Source of the DNA: a virus
Strand: one strand, 5' to 3'
Virus record (IMG/VR): IMGVR_UViG_3300025645_000381
Span: 1-26,726 of that record
Length of the DNA stretch: 26,726 nt
Shown here: positions 20,192-26,726 of the stretch, one piece after another
Numbering within the stretch: the stretch's first letter is position 1
Layout: the number at the start of each line of letters is the position of its first letter
Program-made: the position numbers and the translations under genes
The notes under the pieces: model-generated
Databases searched by the model: none
What the model saw: only the letters and a program-made list of their open reading frames with translations
Told to the model about the DNA's origin: nothing

Positions 20192-20196
20192 GTCAA
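20169..20196 (-). promoter_or_regulatory. Leftward early promoter (PR-like)
   Basis: On the minus strand, TTGACA (complement of 20191-20196) and TATAGT (complement of 20169-20174) are 16 bp apart. The -35 is a perfect match to consensus. The motif GTACACCAA (20181-20189) fills the spacer, so a repressor bound there would block it. It drives the Cro-like gene and the replication operon. Confidence 0.8.
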
Positions 20197-20221
20197 GATG
20201 TAAATTTATATTAATGAATAA

Positions 20222-20251
20222 TTGATACTATATGTATTGTTGCGCTATAAT
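20222..20251 (+). promoter_or_regulatory. Promoter of the CI-like repressor
   Basis: TTGATA (20222-20227) and a perfect TATAAT (20246-20251) are separated by 18 bp, and the ATG lies 30 bp downstream. AAGGAG precedes the start codon by five bases. This near-consensus promoter should give strong repressor expression without activation. It does not overlap the leftward promoter. Confidence 0.82.
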
Positions 20252-20281
20252 AATACAGCAGGTATTATTTAAGGAGTTGAT

Positions 20282-20749
20282 ATGACAATTATTTTATTGG
20301 AAGAAATTTTGAATAAACCTGTGTGGGCTATAAATGCTAAAAAAAGAATGAAGCATTTAAACATAACCCAAAAAGATATTGCAGAACACGTAAAGGTAAC
20401 TCTAGGTGCTGTAGGGCATTGGTTTAGTGGAAGAAGATCACCAACTTTATATAACTTGGATGTTTTGGCAAGTTTCCTAAAAACAACATCTGCCGAATTG
20501 CTGCATGAATCTAAAGATGTAAATGAATTAAAGGGAGGATCTAAGAACTTGAAAGACGCCCTTGTTCTTCTATGTAGGTTTTCTTCTATAACTACAGACG
20601 ATTCTAAAGTGTTCTTTCAGGTTATTGATAATATTGGTGTCGAGAATATAATTAAAACTGTTAATGTTTTAAATGAGAGTGAAAAAACTAACAGAGATCC
20701 TACCGAAGTGATTGTGGATATAATGGATTACGTACAACAAACAGGGTGA
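20282..20749 (+). CDS. CI-like phage repressor (XRE HTH, no peptidase domain)
   Basis: The protein has 155 residues. The HTH is at about 16-70: AKKRMKHLNITQKDIAEHVKVTLGAVGHWFSGRRSP, with the recognition helix near 37-48. The C-terminal half (about 85-155) is unknown and helical, without the Ser/Lys protease motifs of LexA/CI S24 repressors. So self-cleavage by RecA is not expected; induction must use another route, such as an antirepressor. It has AAGGAG at the start and a consensus promoter. It is the immunity repressor by position, opposite the Cro-like gene. Confidence 0.82.
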   Translation: MTIILLEEILNKPVWAINAKKRMKHLNITQKDIAEHVKVTLGAVGHWFSGRRSPTLYNLDVLASFLKTTSAELLHESKDVNELKGGSKNLKDALVLLCRFSSITTDDSKVFFQVIDNIGVENIIKTVNVLNESEKTNRDPTEVIVDIMDYVQQTG

Positions 20750-20811
20750 GTTATTTTTTAAAGTTATTTTGGCAATAATATCTAAAGTTTTAACACCATC
20801 ACGCACTTATT

Positions 20812-21120
20812 TTATACTGCATTTCTCGAGTCACGGTCACATTTAATCATATTAGATATCCTAATCAAGTCACTATCAATCTTTCTAATTTCAACAACTT
20901 TGCTGCCCAAGTCAGATATTTCCTCTGCTGACGCTCTTCGATGAGCCAGCTCAAGAAGATCCTGCGTATAAACATCTAGCGTTTTTAGTGTACTAACTTC
21001 TTTATCGTTTACTTTCACTACAGATACATAATGCTTTTTTGAGTTAGCGTAAATGACTACACCTAAAATTACTACCAAAAGGAATAGGCAAAAACATAAC
21101 AAATTAACAACTGACAACAT
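20812..21120 (-). CDS. Membrane-anchored protein of the accessory block
   Basis: The 102 residues begin with a strong hydrophobic segment (about 4-25: VVNLLCFCLFLLVVILGVVIY), followed by a soluble, charged helical tail (about 35-95), probably cytoplasmic or periplasmic by topology. No family is recognised. It overlaps the end of the five-span protein by 17 bp and has AGGAGA upstream, so the two are co-translated. It lies beside the repressor, where lysogenic conversion or superinfection exclusion genes often sit. Confidence 0.6.
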   Translation of the reverse strand: MLSVVNLLCFCLFLLVVILGVVIYANSKKHYVSVVKVNDKEVSTLKTLDVYTQDLLELAHRRASAEEISDLGSKVVEIRKIDSDLIRISNMIKCDRDSRNAV

Positions 21121-21595
21121 CCTTTTTATCTCCTTGTATTGTGACTTTGTATCCTAAATATAACAATGTAATTATGTTTAACAGTGGAATTCCAAGCTTG
21201 TATGCCTCCCCTAAAACATCACTACCAATAACTTGTCTGTCTGTGTACCTAACGAACTGCACAAGTATCATCACAGAAAAGTAAAGAATGAGACTCATTG
21301 CGCTATCATCCAATTTTATTTTAAACATCTTATGCGATATTAATACAGTGAACATGGCTACCATATCAATCAATGCAAAAGTGAAATACCAAAAAAACCT
21401 ATTCAAATCCATATTGTCGCTTGTATGGTAAAGCTTAGGAGTTATATACAACATGAGCCCATTAAACAAAACAAATACCAACAGACTTACAAAGAAAGAG
21501 TTTATGGTTCTATCTTTCAATAACCAAATCAAAAAACATAAAATGTAACCTATCCATAAATAAGCGCTAACATCATGTAATGCTTGCTGCCACAT
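21104..21595 (-). CDS. Five-span integral membrane protein of the accessory block
   Basis: The protein has 163 residues with hydrophobic segments at about 11-27, 34-53, 68-88, 97-115 and 133-152. No family is recognised. The ATG at 21595 follows AGGGAA. It sits between the repeat protein and the single-span protein as the middle gene of a three-gene minus-strand cassette. An inner-membrane location is predicted from topology. Superinfection exclusion is a possible role, as inference only. Confidence 0.65.
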   Translation of the reverse strand: MWQQALHDVSAYLWIGYILCFLIWLLKDRTINSFFVSLLVFVLFNGLMLYITPKLYHTSDNMDLNRFFWYFTFALIDMVAMFTVLISHKMFKIKLDDSAMSLILYFSVMILVQFVRYTDRQVIGSDVLGEAYKLGIPLLNIITLLYLGYKVTIQGDKKDVVSC

Positions 21596-21619
21596 ACTAG
21601 TTCCCTAAGCAATTAATTC

Positions 21620-21946
21620 CTAATATTTTTTAGGTGGCTCAATGCCTCCACCGTTACTCTCTACATTATTAGGTGGCTCAATACCTCCACCGTTACTCTC
21701 TACATTATTAGGTGGCTCAATACCTCCACCGTTACTCTCTGTCCGCAATATATTTTCTGCTTCTTTACTGATAGTAACGCTAAAGTCTTGGTCATTATCC
21801 ACATTAAGTGGCACAGATTCAACATTATTAACTATTTTACTATCGGACAAATCCGACTTTTTTACAGAGGTTTCCGACAACTTATTGTTTGAACTAGGCA
21901 TATCAGATCTTAATGCCGCTTCAGTACTTCCAGAATCAATTTTCAT
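21620..21946 (-). CDS. Small protein with C-terminal GGGIEPP repeats
   Basis: The protein has 108 residues from the ATG at 21946, chosen because AAGGA lies eight bases upstream; longer starts (21967, 21991) lack a site. The first 65 residues are polar and probably disordered (Ser, Asp, Lys). The end is a repeat: three copies of VESNGGGIEPP with NN spacers, closing in KKY. No signal peptide. No family is recognised. It is the first gene of a three-gene cassette with two membrane proteins and may expose the repeat for binding or processing. Confidence 0.6.
   Translation of the reverse strand: MKIDSGSTEAALRSDMPSSNNKLSETSVKKSDLSDSKIVNNVESVPLNVDNDQDFSVTISKEAENILRTESNGGGIEPPNNVESNGGGIEPPNNVESNGGGIEPPKKY
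21631..21739. repeat. 39-bp tandem repeat, about 2.8 copies
   Basis: Units begin at 21631, 21670 and 21709. The first two are full 39-bp units; the third is 31 bp before it diverges. They differ at a single site (GCC/ACC complement, Gly codon GGC or GGT, synonymous). The repeat is in frame with the gene at 21620 and encodes VESNGGGIEPPNN. Near-identity suggests recent expansion or continuous homogenisation. Confidence 0.9.
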
Positions 21947-22034
21947 AACGCAATCCTTATTCAACATTTGAATATCGAATATATCAAACAATAAAAATAT
22001 TATCGAGAAAACACAATTAATTATACATTAAGTA

Positions 22035-22063
22035 TTGACTATTTCAACACTAATGACTACATT
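22035..22063 (+). promoter_or_regulatory. Rightward early promoter (PL-like)
   Basis: TTGACT (22035-22040) and TACATT (22058-22063) are 17 bp apart. GTACACCAA (22066-22074), the same motif as in the other early control region, lies at the expected transcript start. The first gene starts at 22093. This would drive the plus-strand early operon. Confidence 0.7.
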
Positions 22064-22092
22064 TAGTACACCAAACACGAACAGGAAGTACA

Positions 22093-22317
22093 ATGAGTGA
22101 TTTAGATGAGCCAGCCTTCCCTTTATTTGTGCAAGCGACAAATGATGATGAAGAACAATTTTTCGTCGGCGTTACAAAGAGAGAACTCTTTTCTATGGCG
22201 GCAATGCAAGGGTTATTGTCAAAAACAAGTTTAAGTCAGAAAGATCCTATTGAAATATCTAATTCAGCGGTGGAGGCTGCTGAAGCCTTGATTACTAGGT
22301 TGGGCCAATTGGAGTAA
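22093..22317 (+). CDS. Small conserved phage early protein
   Basis: This 74-residue protein opens with MSDLDEPAFPLF and carries GVTKRELFSMAAMQGLL (about 26-42), a pattern found in many small phage proteins ('pAFP...GmTlRdyfA..amqg'). The function of that family is unknown to me. AGGAAG precedes the ATG. It is the first gene of the rightward early operon. Confidence 0.7.
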   Translation: MSDLDEPAFPLFVQATNDDEEQFFVGVTKRELFSMAAMQGLLSKTSLSQKDPIEISNSAVEAAEALITRLGQLE

Positions 22318-22321
22318 CCAC

Positions 22322-22612
22322 ATGGACATTGAAATCCAAGCAGCACACATAAATTCAGACAGCTTAGCTAGCCCTATAGAGCTTTCAGACGAGCGCGCAG
22401 TTGATGACTTACTTATTAATGGTGCCGCTGAATTTTCAGTCGGAGAGATTGAACTTGATGATGTGTTGCTCGCTGTAGCTGAAAACCAAGCGATTATATC
22501 TATTTTAAATAAATTGGTAACCGGTGACTTAACCGCTATAGCAGAATTAAGAATATTAACAGCTGGTGCTGCTAACGAAAAAATTCAACAACTGGCTAGA
22601 TATAGTCATTAA
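22322..22612 (+). CDS. Unknown early protein
   Basis: This is a 96-residue, acidic and Ala/Leu/Ile-rich protein, mostly helical by appearance. No family is recognised. GGAG lies seven bases before the ATG, and it follows the first gene by 4 bp. Its 3' end precedes the GGCCCT hairpin at 22619. Confidence 0.6.
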   Translation: MDIEIQAAHINSDSLASPIELSDERAVDDLLINGAAEFSVGEIELDDVLLAVAENQAIISILNKLVTGDLTAIAELRILTAGAANEKIQQLARYSH

Positions 22613-22618
22613 GAAAAC

Positions 22619-22648
22619 GGCCCTCAATTCTTGGTGGAGTGAAGGGCC
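22619..22648 (+). repeat. Hairpin enclosing the AATTCTTGGTGGAGT motif
   Basis: GGCCCT (22619-22624) and AGGGCC (22643-22648) form a 6-bp stem. The 18-nt loop contains AATTCTTGGTGGAGT (22626-22640), identical to 24667-24681, where it is the ribosome-binding site of the gene at 24686. No start codon follows here. This may be a relic of a gene start or a binding site. Confidence 0.5.
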
Positions 22649-22700
22649 ATTAACTACCGGTAAGCATGCGCTTAACGGACTGACAAACGGAGATTACATT

Positions 22701-23042
22701 ATGCAAACATCTGCTGCAAACGTTAATAAGAACTTAGATTTGATATCTAGAGCTATTTCAGCGGCTAAACGAGGTGAAATAGCCATTGGTTCAACATTTA
22801 AAGAAAACTACTTATGCGTAATTTGTCTTGCGCATAACCTTAACCGAACGATAAATCTTGAAGCAAACAACGCAAACATGAAACTCGATTCATTGCTGCA
22901 AGAACTATACGCCTTAATCCCTTCTGATGAAGCTATGGTGTGCACTGATTCAAATATAGAAGCCCCTTTTAAAAGTTCCACCAAAGCGGCTCTTACCGCT
23001 CCGTTAAGAGCCGCCCCTCACGGGGGGATTATTCATGTTTAG
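22701..23042 (+). CDS. Unknown early protein
   Basis: The protein has 113 residues from the ATG at 22701, with GGAG eight bases before; an in-frame ATG at 22566 lies in the previous gene and is rejected. The middle has CVIC (near residues 44-47) and a helical part. The C-terminus (STKAALTAPLRAAPHGGII) is encoded by two GC-rich hairpins, so its sequence may be driven by RNA structure. Its stop overlaps the next gene's start by 8 bp. Confidence 0.6.
   Translation: MQTSAANVNKNLDLISRAISAAKRGEIAIGSTFKENYLCVICLAHNLNRTINLEANNANMKLDSLLQELYALIPSDEAMVCTDSNIEAPFKSSTKAALTAPLRAAPHGGIIHV
22986..23028 (+). promoter_or_regulatory. Two consecutive hairpins over the next ribosome-binding site
   Basis: GCGGCTCTTA (22986-22995) and TAAGAGCCGC (23005-23014) are a perfect 10-bp stem with a 9-nt loop. 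Directly next, CCCC-TCAC-GGGG (from 23014) forms a small hairpin holding GGGGGGA, the ribosome-binding site of the gene at 23035. It is GC-rich in an AT-rich genome and lies within the coding end of the previous gene. It could be an attenuator or translational switch. Confidence 0.6.
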
Positions 23043-23427
23043 TGTATACGGTAAAAGCCTACAAGCCGCAAAAAAAACGGTGGGTAAGCAAATGATGAAT
23101 AACAAAAGTGATATCAGTGTTGAGTTGAAAAAAATGAATGACGCAACCCAAACCGATAAGCAATTGATTGTTGATAAGCATATCGATGACGTATTCAAAA
23201 ACATGAAATCAAAGCGCTGTACTCATGAATTCAGTACGCCTCATATCGCTCAAGAAGCATACCAATTAATGAAAAATGATACTGCCAATTTTAGTGATTT
23301 AAGAATAATGAAAAAACGCCCTAAGAAAAATGCTGAAGGCAATGTATTAACCAGCAAAGCAACTCGTAAACCATTAATGGAATGGGTTCCTTTATACGAA
23401 GAAGAACAAGCAAAAGAAGCAGCTTAA
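23035..23427 (+). CDS. Unknown early protein
   Basis: This is a 130-residue basic protein, with Lys-rich text (KKTVGKQMMNNKSDISVELKKMN) and a C-terminal KKRPKKNAEGN...MEWVPLYEEEQAKEA. No family is recognised. It lies directly upstream of the RdgC-like gene on the same strand. The ATG follows GGGGGGA and overlaps the previous stop. Confidence 0.6.
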   Translation: MFSVYGKSLQAAKKTVGKQMMNNKSDISVELKKMNDATQTDKQLIVDKHIDDVFKNMKSKRCTHEFSTPHIAQEAYQLMKNDTANFSDLRIMKKRPKKNAEGNVLTSKATRKPLMEWVPLYEEEQAKEAA

Positions 23428-23455
23428 TAAACAATAATTTTAAAAGGTAATAACT

Positions 23456-24628
23456 ATGTGGTTTAAAAATATATTCATCTTCGCTTTTACTCGTCCGTTT
23501 ACATGGACTCAAGAGTTAATTGAAGAGCAATTACAGCAAAATGCATTTACTCCATGTGCGTCAACTGAAATGTCTCATTTTGGCTGGACCAAGCCGCTTG
23601 GTAAGCATGAAGTTTGGTTAACACACCAGGTTAACGGAAATATCTTAATTTGCGCACGTAAGGAAGAGAAAATACTTCCCGCACCAGTTATCAAAGATAT
23701 GCTTGATGAAAAAGTCGAGCAGCTTGAGGTGGAACAATCACGTAGTGCCACTAAAAAAGAAAAGGAACAATTTAAAGAAGATATTATTTTTGAATTATTA
23801 CCTCGCGCATTTTCGCGCATAAGTGATACACGCGCTTATATTTGTCCTGAGCAGAATATCATTGTTGTAGATGCTAGTAGCCGCGGTAAAGCTGAAGATT
23901 TTCTCGCCCTACTACGCAAATCACTAGGAACTTTACCTGTAACAACACCATCACCGGAGCGTGCACCTGATGAGGTGATGACTGAATGGTTAACTGAAGA
24001 TGGTCTTATTGAAGAGGCTTTAGGTGATAAATTCCAATTAGGCATGGAAGCCGAGTTTAATGCCCTTGGTGATGATGGTGCTATTGTCCGCGTAAAAAAT
24101 CAAGACTTAACCAGTGAAGAAGTGAAAAGCCATTTGGATGCTGATAAATACGTCACAAAAGTCGCGCTTCAGTTCGACGAAGCTATGTCATTCGTGCTCG
24201 CTGATGATTTATCAATTAAGCGTATTAAGTTCTTTGATGTTATCCATGAGCAAAACGATGATATCGACAGTGATGATGTTATGGCCAAGCTTGATGCTGA
24301 CTTTGCGCTAATGGCTGGTGAGTTAAATCGAATGATTAGCTGTTTACTAACTGAGTTTGGTATCAAGGCTAATGAATACGTAGAAAAAGAGTTATCCAAT
24401 GTTAAAGCAATAATTGATCTTAGCATTGATAAAGATGAGGTTGATTCTTTATATAACGATGTTGTCGAGTTCGTTACCGAAACACAGCGCGTTTCAATCT
24501 CAAGCATTCAACGCAAGTTCAGAATTGGCTATAACCGAGCAGCCCATATTGTTGAGCAGCTAGAATTAAACGACATTATTTCTGAGCCTGGCAATAATGG
24601 CGCAAGAGAAGTATTAGCAGCAGCTTAA
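23456..24628 (+). CDS. rdgC: RdgC fused to a C-terminal FtsK-gamma DNA-reading domain
   Basis: The protein has 390 residues; ordinary RdgC has about 300. Residues 1-303 are RdgC: the start [36 protein letters not shown] (about 75-90), and [12 protein letters not shown] near 280. A linker (about 304-329) leads to residues 330-390, a full FtsK-gamma winged helix: [29 protein letters not shown] and [14 protein letters not shown]. RdgC is a ring-forming duplex-DNA binder that limits RecA; FtsK-gamma reads KOPS sites and activates XerCD. The usual Arg after NRAA is His here. AAAGGT precedes the ATG. Confidence 0.93.
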   Translation: MWFKNIFIFAFTRPFTWTQELIEEQLQQNAFTPCASTEMSHFGWTKPLGKHEVWLTHQVNGNILICARKEEKILPAPVIKDMLDEKVEQLEVEQSRSATKKEKEQFKEDIIFELLPRAFSRISDTRAYICPEQNIIVVDASSRGKAEDFLALLRKSLGTLPVTTPSPERAPDEVMTEWLTEDGLIEEALGDKFQLGMEAEFNALGDDGAIVRVKNQDLTSEEVKSHLDADKYVTKVALQFDEAMSFVLADDLSIKRIKFFDVIHEQNDDIDSDDVMAKLDADFALMAGELNRMISCLLTEFGIKANEYVEKELSNVKAIIDLSIDKDEVDSLYNDVVEFVTETQRVSISSIQRKFRIGYNRAAHIVEQLELNDIISEPGNNGAREVLAAA

Positions 24629-24636
24629 ACTTAACG

Positions 24637-24653
24637 GGCGTCGATATGGCGCC
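24637..24653 (+). repeat. Short GC-rich hairpin between early genes
   Basis: GGCGTC (24637-24642) and GGCGCC (24648-24653) pair with one G-T wobble and a 5-nt loop. It lies in the 57-bp gap after the RdgC-like gene and is followed by TATATAATAATT. It could be a weak terminator or RNA-processing site. Confidence 0.4.
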
Positions 24654-24666
24654 AACTTTATATAAT

Positions 24667-24681
24667 AATTCTTGGTGGAGT
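24667..24681 (+). repeat. AATTCTTGGTGGAGT motif, second copy (ribosome-binding site)
   Basis: This 15-bp sequence is identical to 22626-22640. Here GGTGGAG lies seven bases before the ATG at 24686 and acts as the ribosome-binding site. The shared sequence suggests recombination at gene boundaries within the early operon. Confidence 0.6.
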
Positions 24682-24685
24682 AATT

Positions 24686-25543
24686 ATGCAAACTCAACAA
24701 ATAGCACAAGCAGTACAGGCTTTACCCTTGGCTGATGCTATCAATCAACTTATTGCCTCTTATGAAGCTGACGCGCAAGAGTCAAATAAATTAGTTGATG
24801 AAATAGAAAATAGCGAACAAGAAAACACGTTTTTAAAACTTCAGCTATCAAACATGAGCAAACGCTTAAATGAAGTCATCGGCGAAAACGATCAATTAGT
24901 AGCAGCGAGAAAGCGTGATGAAGCAAAAGAAAAAGATTTTAACAAGAAAGCGCAAATGGTTTCTGACAACGCAAAGCAGCACATGCAAATGCTTGAGCAA
25001 GCCCAACGAGAAAAAGCTCAACGAGAAAAAGCTCAAATTGAAGTAAGACTTGATGATGCTATGTTAACTATCGCGTCATATAAAGAAATGGGCTCACCTA
25101 AAAAAATTCGAGAACAACGAAAAGATTACCAAGACCGTATTGCCAAACATTTAGCCGCGGAAATACAGCACAAAATTGAAATCAAAAACTATCGTCATTC
25201 AATTGCCAAAGCTGAAGATGCAGTAAAGGAAATTACTTACCGCTTGCGTGAAATAGATATGACTGAAGCATACAACCAAAATGGCGAACACTTGTGGTTA
25301 TTCCCTAAAGTTATGCAGATCACTAACCGTGGCATGAATGATAAAGAGATTTGTTTCCTTTATCTCAACGACGATGGCCGCGGCTGTTTAATGACGCTTG
25401 ATGAAGATGGCGAGATTGTTCTAGGTAAAGCCCCTATTCGTCCTAAAGCCGAAACTAAAGCGCATGCTGGTATGTTATTGCGCAAGTTCAAAAAGAATGG
25501 CTGGACTGTCCAGGTTGACGATTTACAAGTGATAGGTGGTTAA
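24686..25543 (+). CDS. Long coiled-coil early protein
   Basis: The protein has 285 residues. Residues about 25-205 are a charged, heptad-like coiled coil (Glu/Lys/Gln-rich), including a 15-bp DNA repeat at 25004-25033 giving AQREK twice. The last 75 residues (from about 207: HLWLFPKVMQITNRG...CFLYLNDDGRGCLMTLDEDG) form a separate globular part with strands. No family is recognised. It lies between the RdgC fusion and the methyltransferase, probably expressed with them. Its stop overlaps the start region of the methyltransferase gene. Confidence 0.7.
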   Translation: MQTQQIAQAVQALPLADAINQLIASYEADAQESNKLVDEIENSEQENTFLKLQLSNMSKRLNEVIGENDQLVAARKRDEAKEKDFNKKAQMVSDNAKQHMQMLEQAQREKAQREKAQIEVRLDDAMLTIASYKEMGSPKKIREQRKDYQDRIAKHLAAEIQHKIEIKNYRHSIAKAEDAVKEITYRLREIDMTEAYNQNGEHLWLFPKVMQITNRGMNDKEICFLYLNDDGRGCLMTLDEDGEIVLGKAPIRPKAETKAHAGMLLRKFKKNGWTVQVDDLQVIGG

Positions 25544-25544
25544 A

Positions 25545-26210
25545 ATGAATTATTTACAAAAATTATTAAACGCTAAATTAAAACAATTACATAGCGCAGC
25601 TGACGTACAAGACGAATGGCGCACACCTGATCTAGAGTTTCTTGGTATTCAGCACCTGTACTGCCCTGGTGGTTCGTTTTCAATTGATTTATTCACTGAT
25701 GGAACTATCAATTCAAAAGCCCCGTTGTTTTTTACTGCAAAAGATAACGCGCTAAATCAAGACTGGGGTAAATACTGCAAAGAGCAAGGTGTGCCACCAG
25801 TAGGGTTTGCTAACCCTCCATTTTCAAAACCATACAAAGGCAAATTAGATGATGGTTCAACATGCACAGGCTTAAGCGATATTATGAAAAAAGCACATGT
25901 TGAAATGCATTTAGGTTTTAGGTCTGTGTTTTTCGTGCCTAATAACATAGAAGCTGACTGGTTCCCACATCGACTATCTAAACACCCTGCAAGTGCTGTT
26001 TATAAATTAGTGAATGGCCGTGTAAGTTTCGACACACCGCAATGGTACAAACAAGATCCTGATGGCAGCAAACCTAGCTCAAGCCGTGGCGGCATGGCGG
26101 TAGTAATATTTGACCCTAACCACCGTGGACCAGAAATTGACGATATTGTTTCTCGTGACCAATTACGTGCATTAGGCCAATTGGTTTTAGATGCAAAGGA
26201 TGCTGCGTAA
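25545..26210 (+). CDS. dam: Phage DNA N6-adenine methyltransferase (Dam family)
   Basis: The protein has 221 residues from the ATG at 25545, with AGGTGG five bases upstream; an upstream GTG is rejected. It has the phage Dam family pattern: DEWRTPDLEF (about 23-32), FSIDLFTD (45-52, cofactor region), the W of LNQDWGKY (71-77) and the catalytic NPPF (90-93). It should methylate adenine, probably in GATC, protecting phage DNA from restriction or timing replication. Specificity cannot be read from sequence. The stop overlaps the next ATG. Confidence 0.88.
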   Translation: MNYLQKLLNAKLKQLHSAADVQDEWRTPDLEFLGIQHLYCPGGSFSIDLFTDGTINSKAPLFFTAKDNALNQDWGKYCKEQGVPPVGFANPPFSKPYKGKLDDGSTCTGLSDIMKKAHVEMHLGFRSVFFVPNNIEADWFPHRLSKHPASAVYKLVNGRVSFDTPQWYKQDPDGSKPSSSRGGMAVVIFDPNHRGPEIDDIVSRDQLRALGQLVLDAKDAA

Positions 26211-26674
26211 TGAAAATATCTTACGACGCTCTAATTCAAGCAATTTGGACTTACCAGTTAAAAACTTTAAGTAAAGGCGTATTACATCACTACATTGGTG
26301 GTAGGTTCGGTGTGGTTAATACTGATTGGTTTCTCAACGCTTCTGGTATTCATACTTGTGAACGCGGCTTAATAACTGACAAGTTAGGCAAGCAGCAAAT
26401 GTACAAGCGTATACGAGAATTGATAGAACATAAGTATTTAAATTGGGCTCATAAACCCAATACTTTTTTTATTGATACTCTACAGTCAAATCAAGCGTTT
26501 GATGTGGCTCGTAAATTTTGGCTATCGAAAGGTGTACCAGAAGGTTTCGAAGAAGGGAAATGTCGATGTGTTCCATTAGATAATCACAAGCAGTTAATCG
26601 ATGAATGTTTTTTACTATTACAAAGCAAATTCAAGTCAGTTGATTGGAATGAATTGACTGACAAGGTGGTTTAA
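26210..26674 (+). CDS. Unknown early protein, possible HTH
   Basis: The 154 residues include the segment LITDKLGKQQMYKRIRELIEHKYLNW (about 56-80), which could form a helix-turn-helix. Cys pairs occur near 108-115 (GKCRC). No family is recognised. The ATG overlaps the methyltransferase TAA, so the two are translationally coupled. It is in the rightward early operon. Confidence 0.6.
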   Translation: MKISYDALIQAIWTYQLKTLSKGVLHHYIGGRFGVVNTDWFLNASGIHTCERGLITDKLGKQQMYKRIRELIEHKYLNWAHKPNTFFIDTLQSNQAFDVARKFWLSKGVPEGFEEGKCRCVPLDNHKQLIDECFLLLQSKFKSVDWNELTDKVV

Positions 26675-26676
26675 TT

Positions 26677-26726
26677 ATGAAATTCAAATTCATTTGTGAA
26701 CTTTGCAAAAAAAAAGTAAAGCGCGG
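26677..26726 (+). CDS. Start of a further ORF (cut by window edge)
   Basis: An ATG at 26677, two bases after the previous stop, opens MKFKFICELCKKKVKR and stays open to the window edge (16 codons). CELC suggests the first half of a zinc-binding finger. Too short to classify. Confidence 0.45.
   Translation, partial: MKFKFICELCKKKVKR

Noticed and set aside
21631-21739. Possible short CRISPR array
   Set aside because: The units are direct tandem repeats without unique spacers, and they are in frame within a protein-coding gene.

Overview
The window is a contiguous stretch of a temperate, tailed bacteriophage or prophage. It combines a lambda-type head and DNA-packaging module with P2-type baseplate genes, which points to a contractile-tailed (myovirus-like) particle. 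The DNA is AT-rich. The best protein matches I recall (RdgC, FtsK-gamma, S49 protease, lambda O/P-like replication genes) are of gammaproteobacterial type, so a marine Alteromonadales-like host is a reasonable but unproven guess. No bacterial housekeeping gene, tRNA, rRNA or attachment-site pair is visible, so both window ends lie inside the phage.

Layout. From 1 to 9321 on the minus strand, read right to left, are packaging, head and tail genes: small terminase, large terminase, gpW joiner, portal, S49 prohead protease, decoration protein, major capsid, a FII-like protein, minor tail Z, a tail-completion protein, and baseplate V, W and J (J is cut by the window edge). From 9471 to 11541 is the lysis cassette: putative holin, SLT-type lytic transglycosylase, overlapping Rz/Rz1 spanins and two small membrane proteins. 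From 11606 to 12562 is a small island on the opposite strand with a HigA-like HTH gene and an unknown 89-residue protein, bracketed by strong hairpins. From 12570 to 16835 (minus) are a Q-like antiterminator, a small HTH protein, a stand-alone PNK-type 3' phosphatase, a tyrosine integrase in an unusual internal position, and lambda P-like and O-like replication genes. A four-copy, 22-bp-period iteron array lies inside the O-like gene.

From 16836 to 20136 is the early leftward operon (Cro-like gene, two unknown proteins, a 59-residue zinc-finger protein, an unknown 83-residue protein). It is interrupted by three plus-strand genes with related hairpin leaders. The immunity switch is at 20136-20749: a short CI-like repressor reads right and a Cro-like gene reads left, with consensus-like promoters between them. 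From 20812 to 21946 (minus) is a lysogenic-accessory block: a protein with a perfect 13-residue C-terminal repeat and two membrane proteins. From 22093 to the end (plus) is the second early operon: small phage proteins, an RdgC fused to an FtsK-gamma domain, a coiled-coil protein, a phage Dam-type adenine methyltransferase, an unknown protein and a truncated ORF.

How it fits together. The CI/Cro region would control two divergent early operons that share a short operator-like motif. The leftward operon makes the replication proteins and Q. Q would let transcription pass a terminator before the lysis genes and continue through packaging, head and tail genes. The most unusual elements are the RdgC-FtsK-gamma fusion, the family of hairpin-led plus-strand cassettes (one flanked by a duplicated gene start), and the repeat-protein/membrane-protein block beside the repressor.
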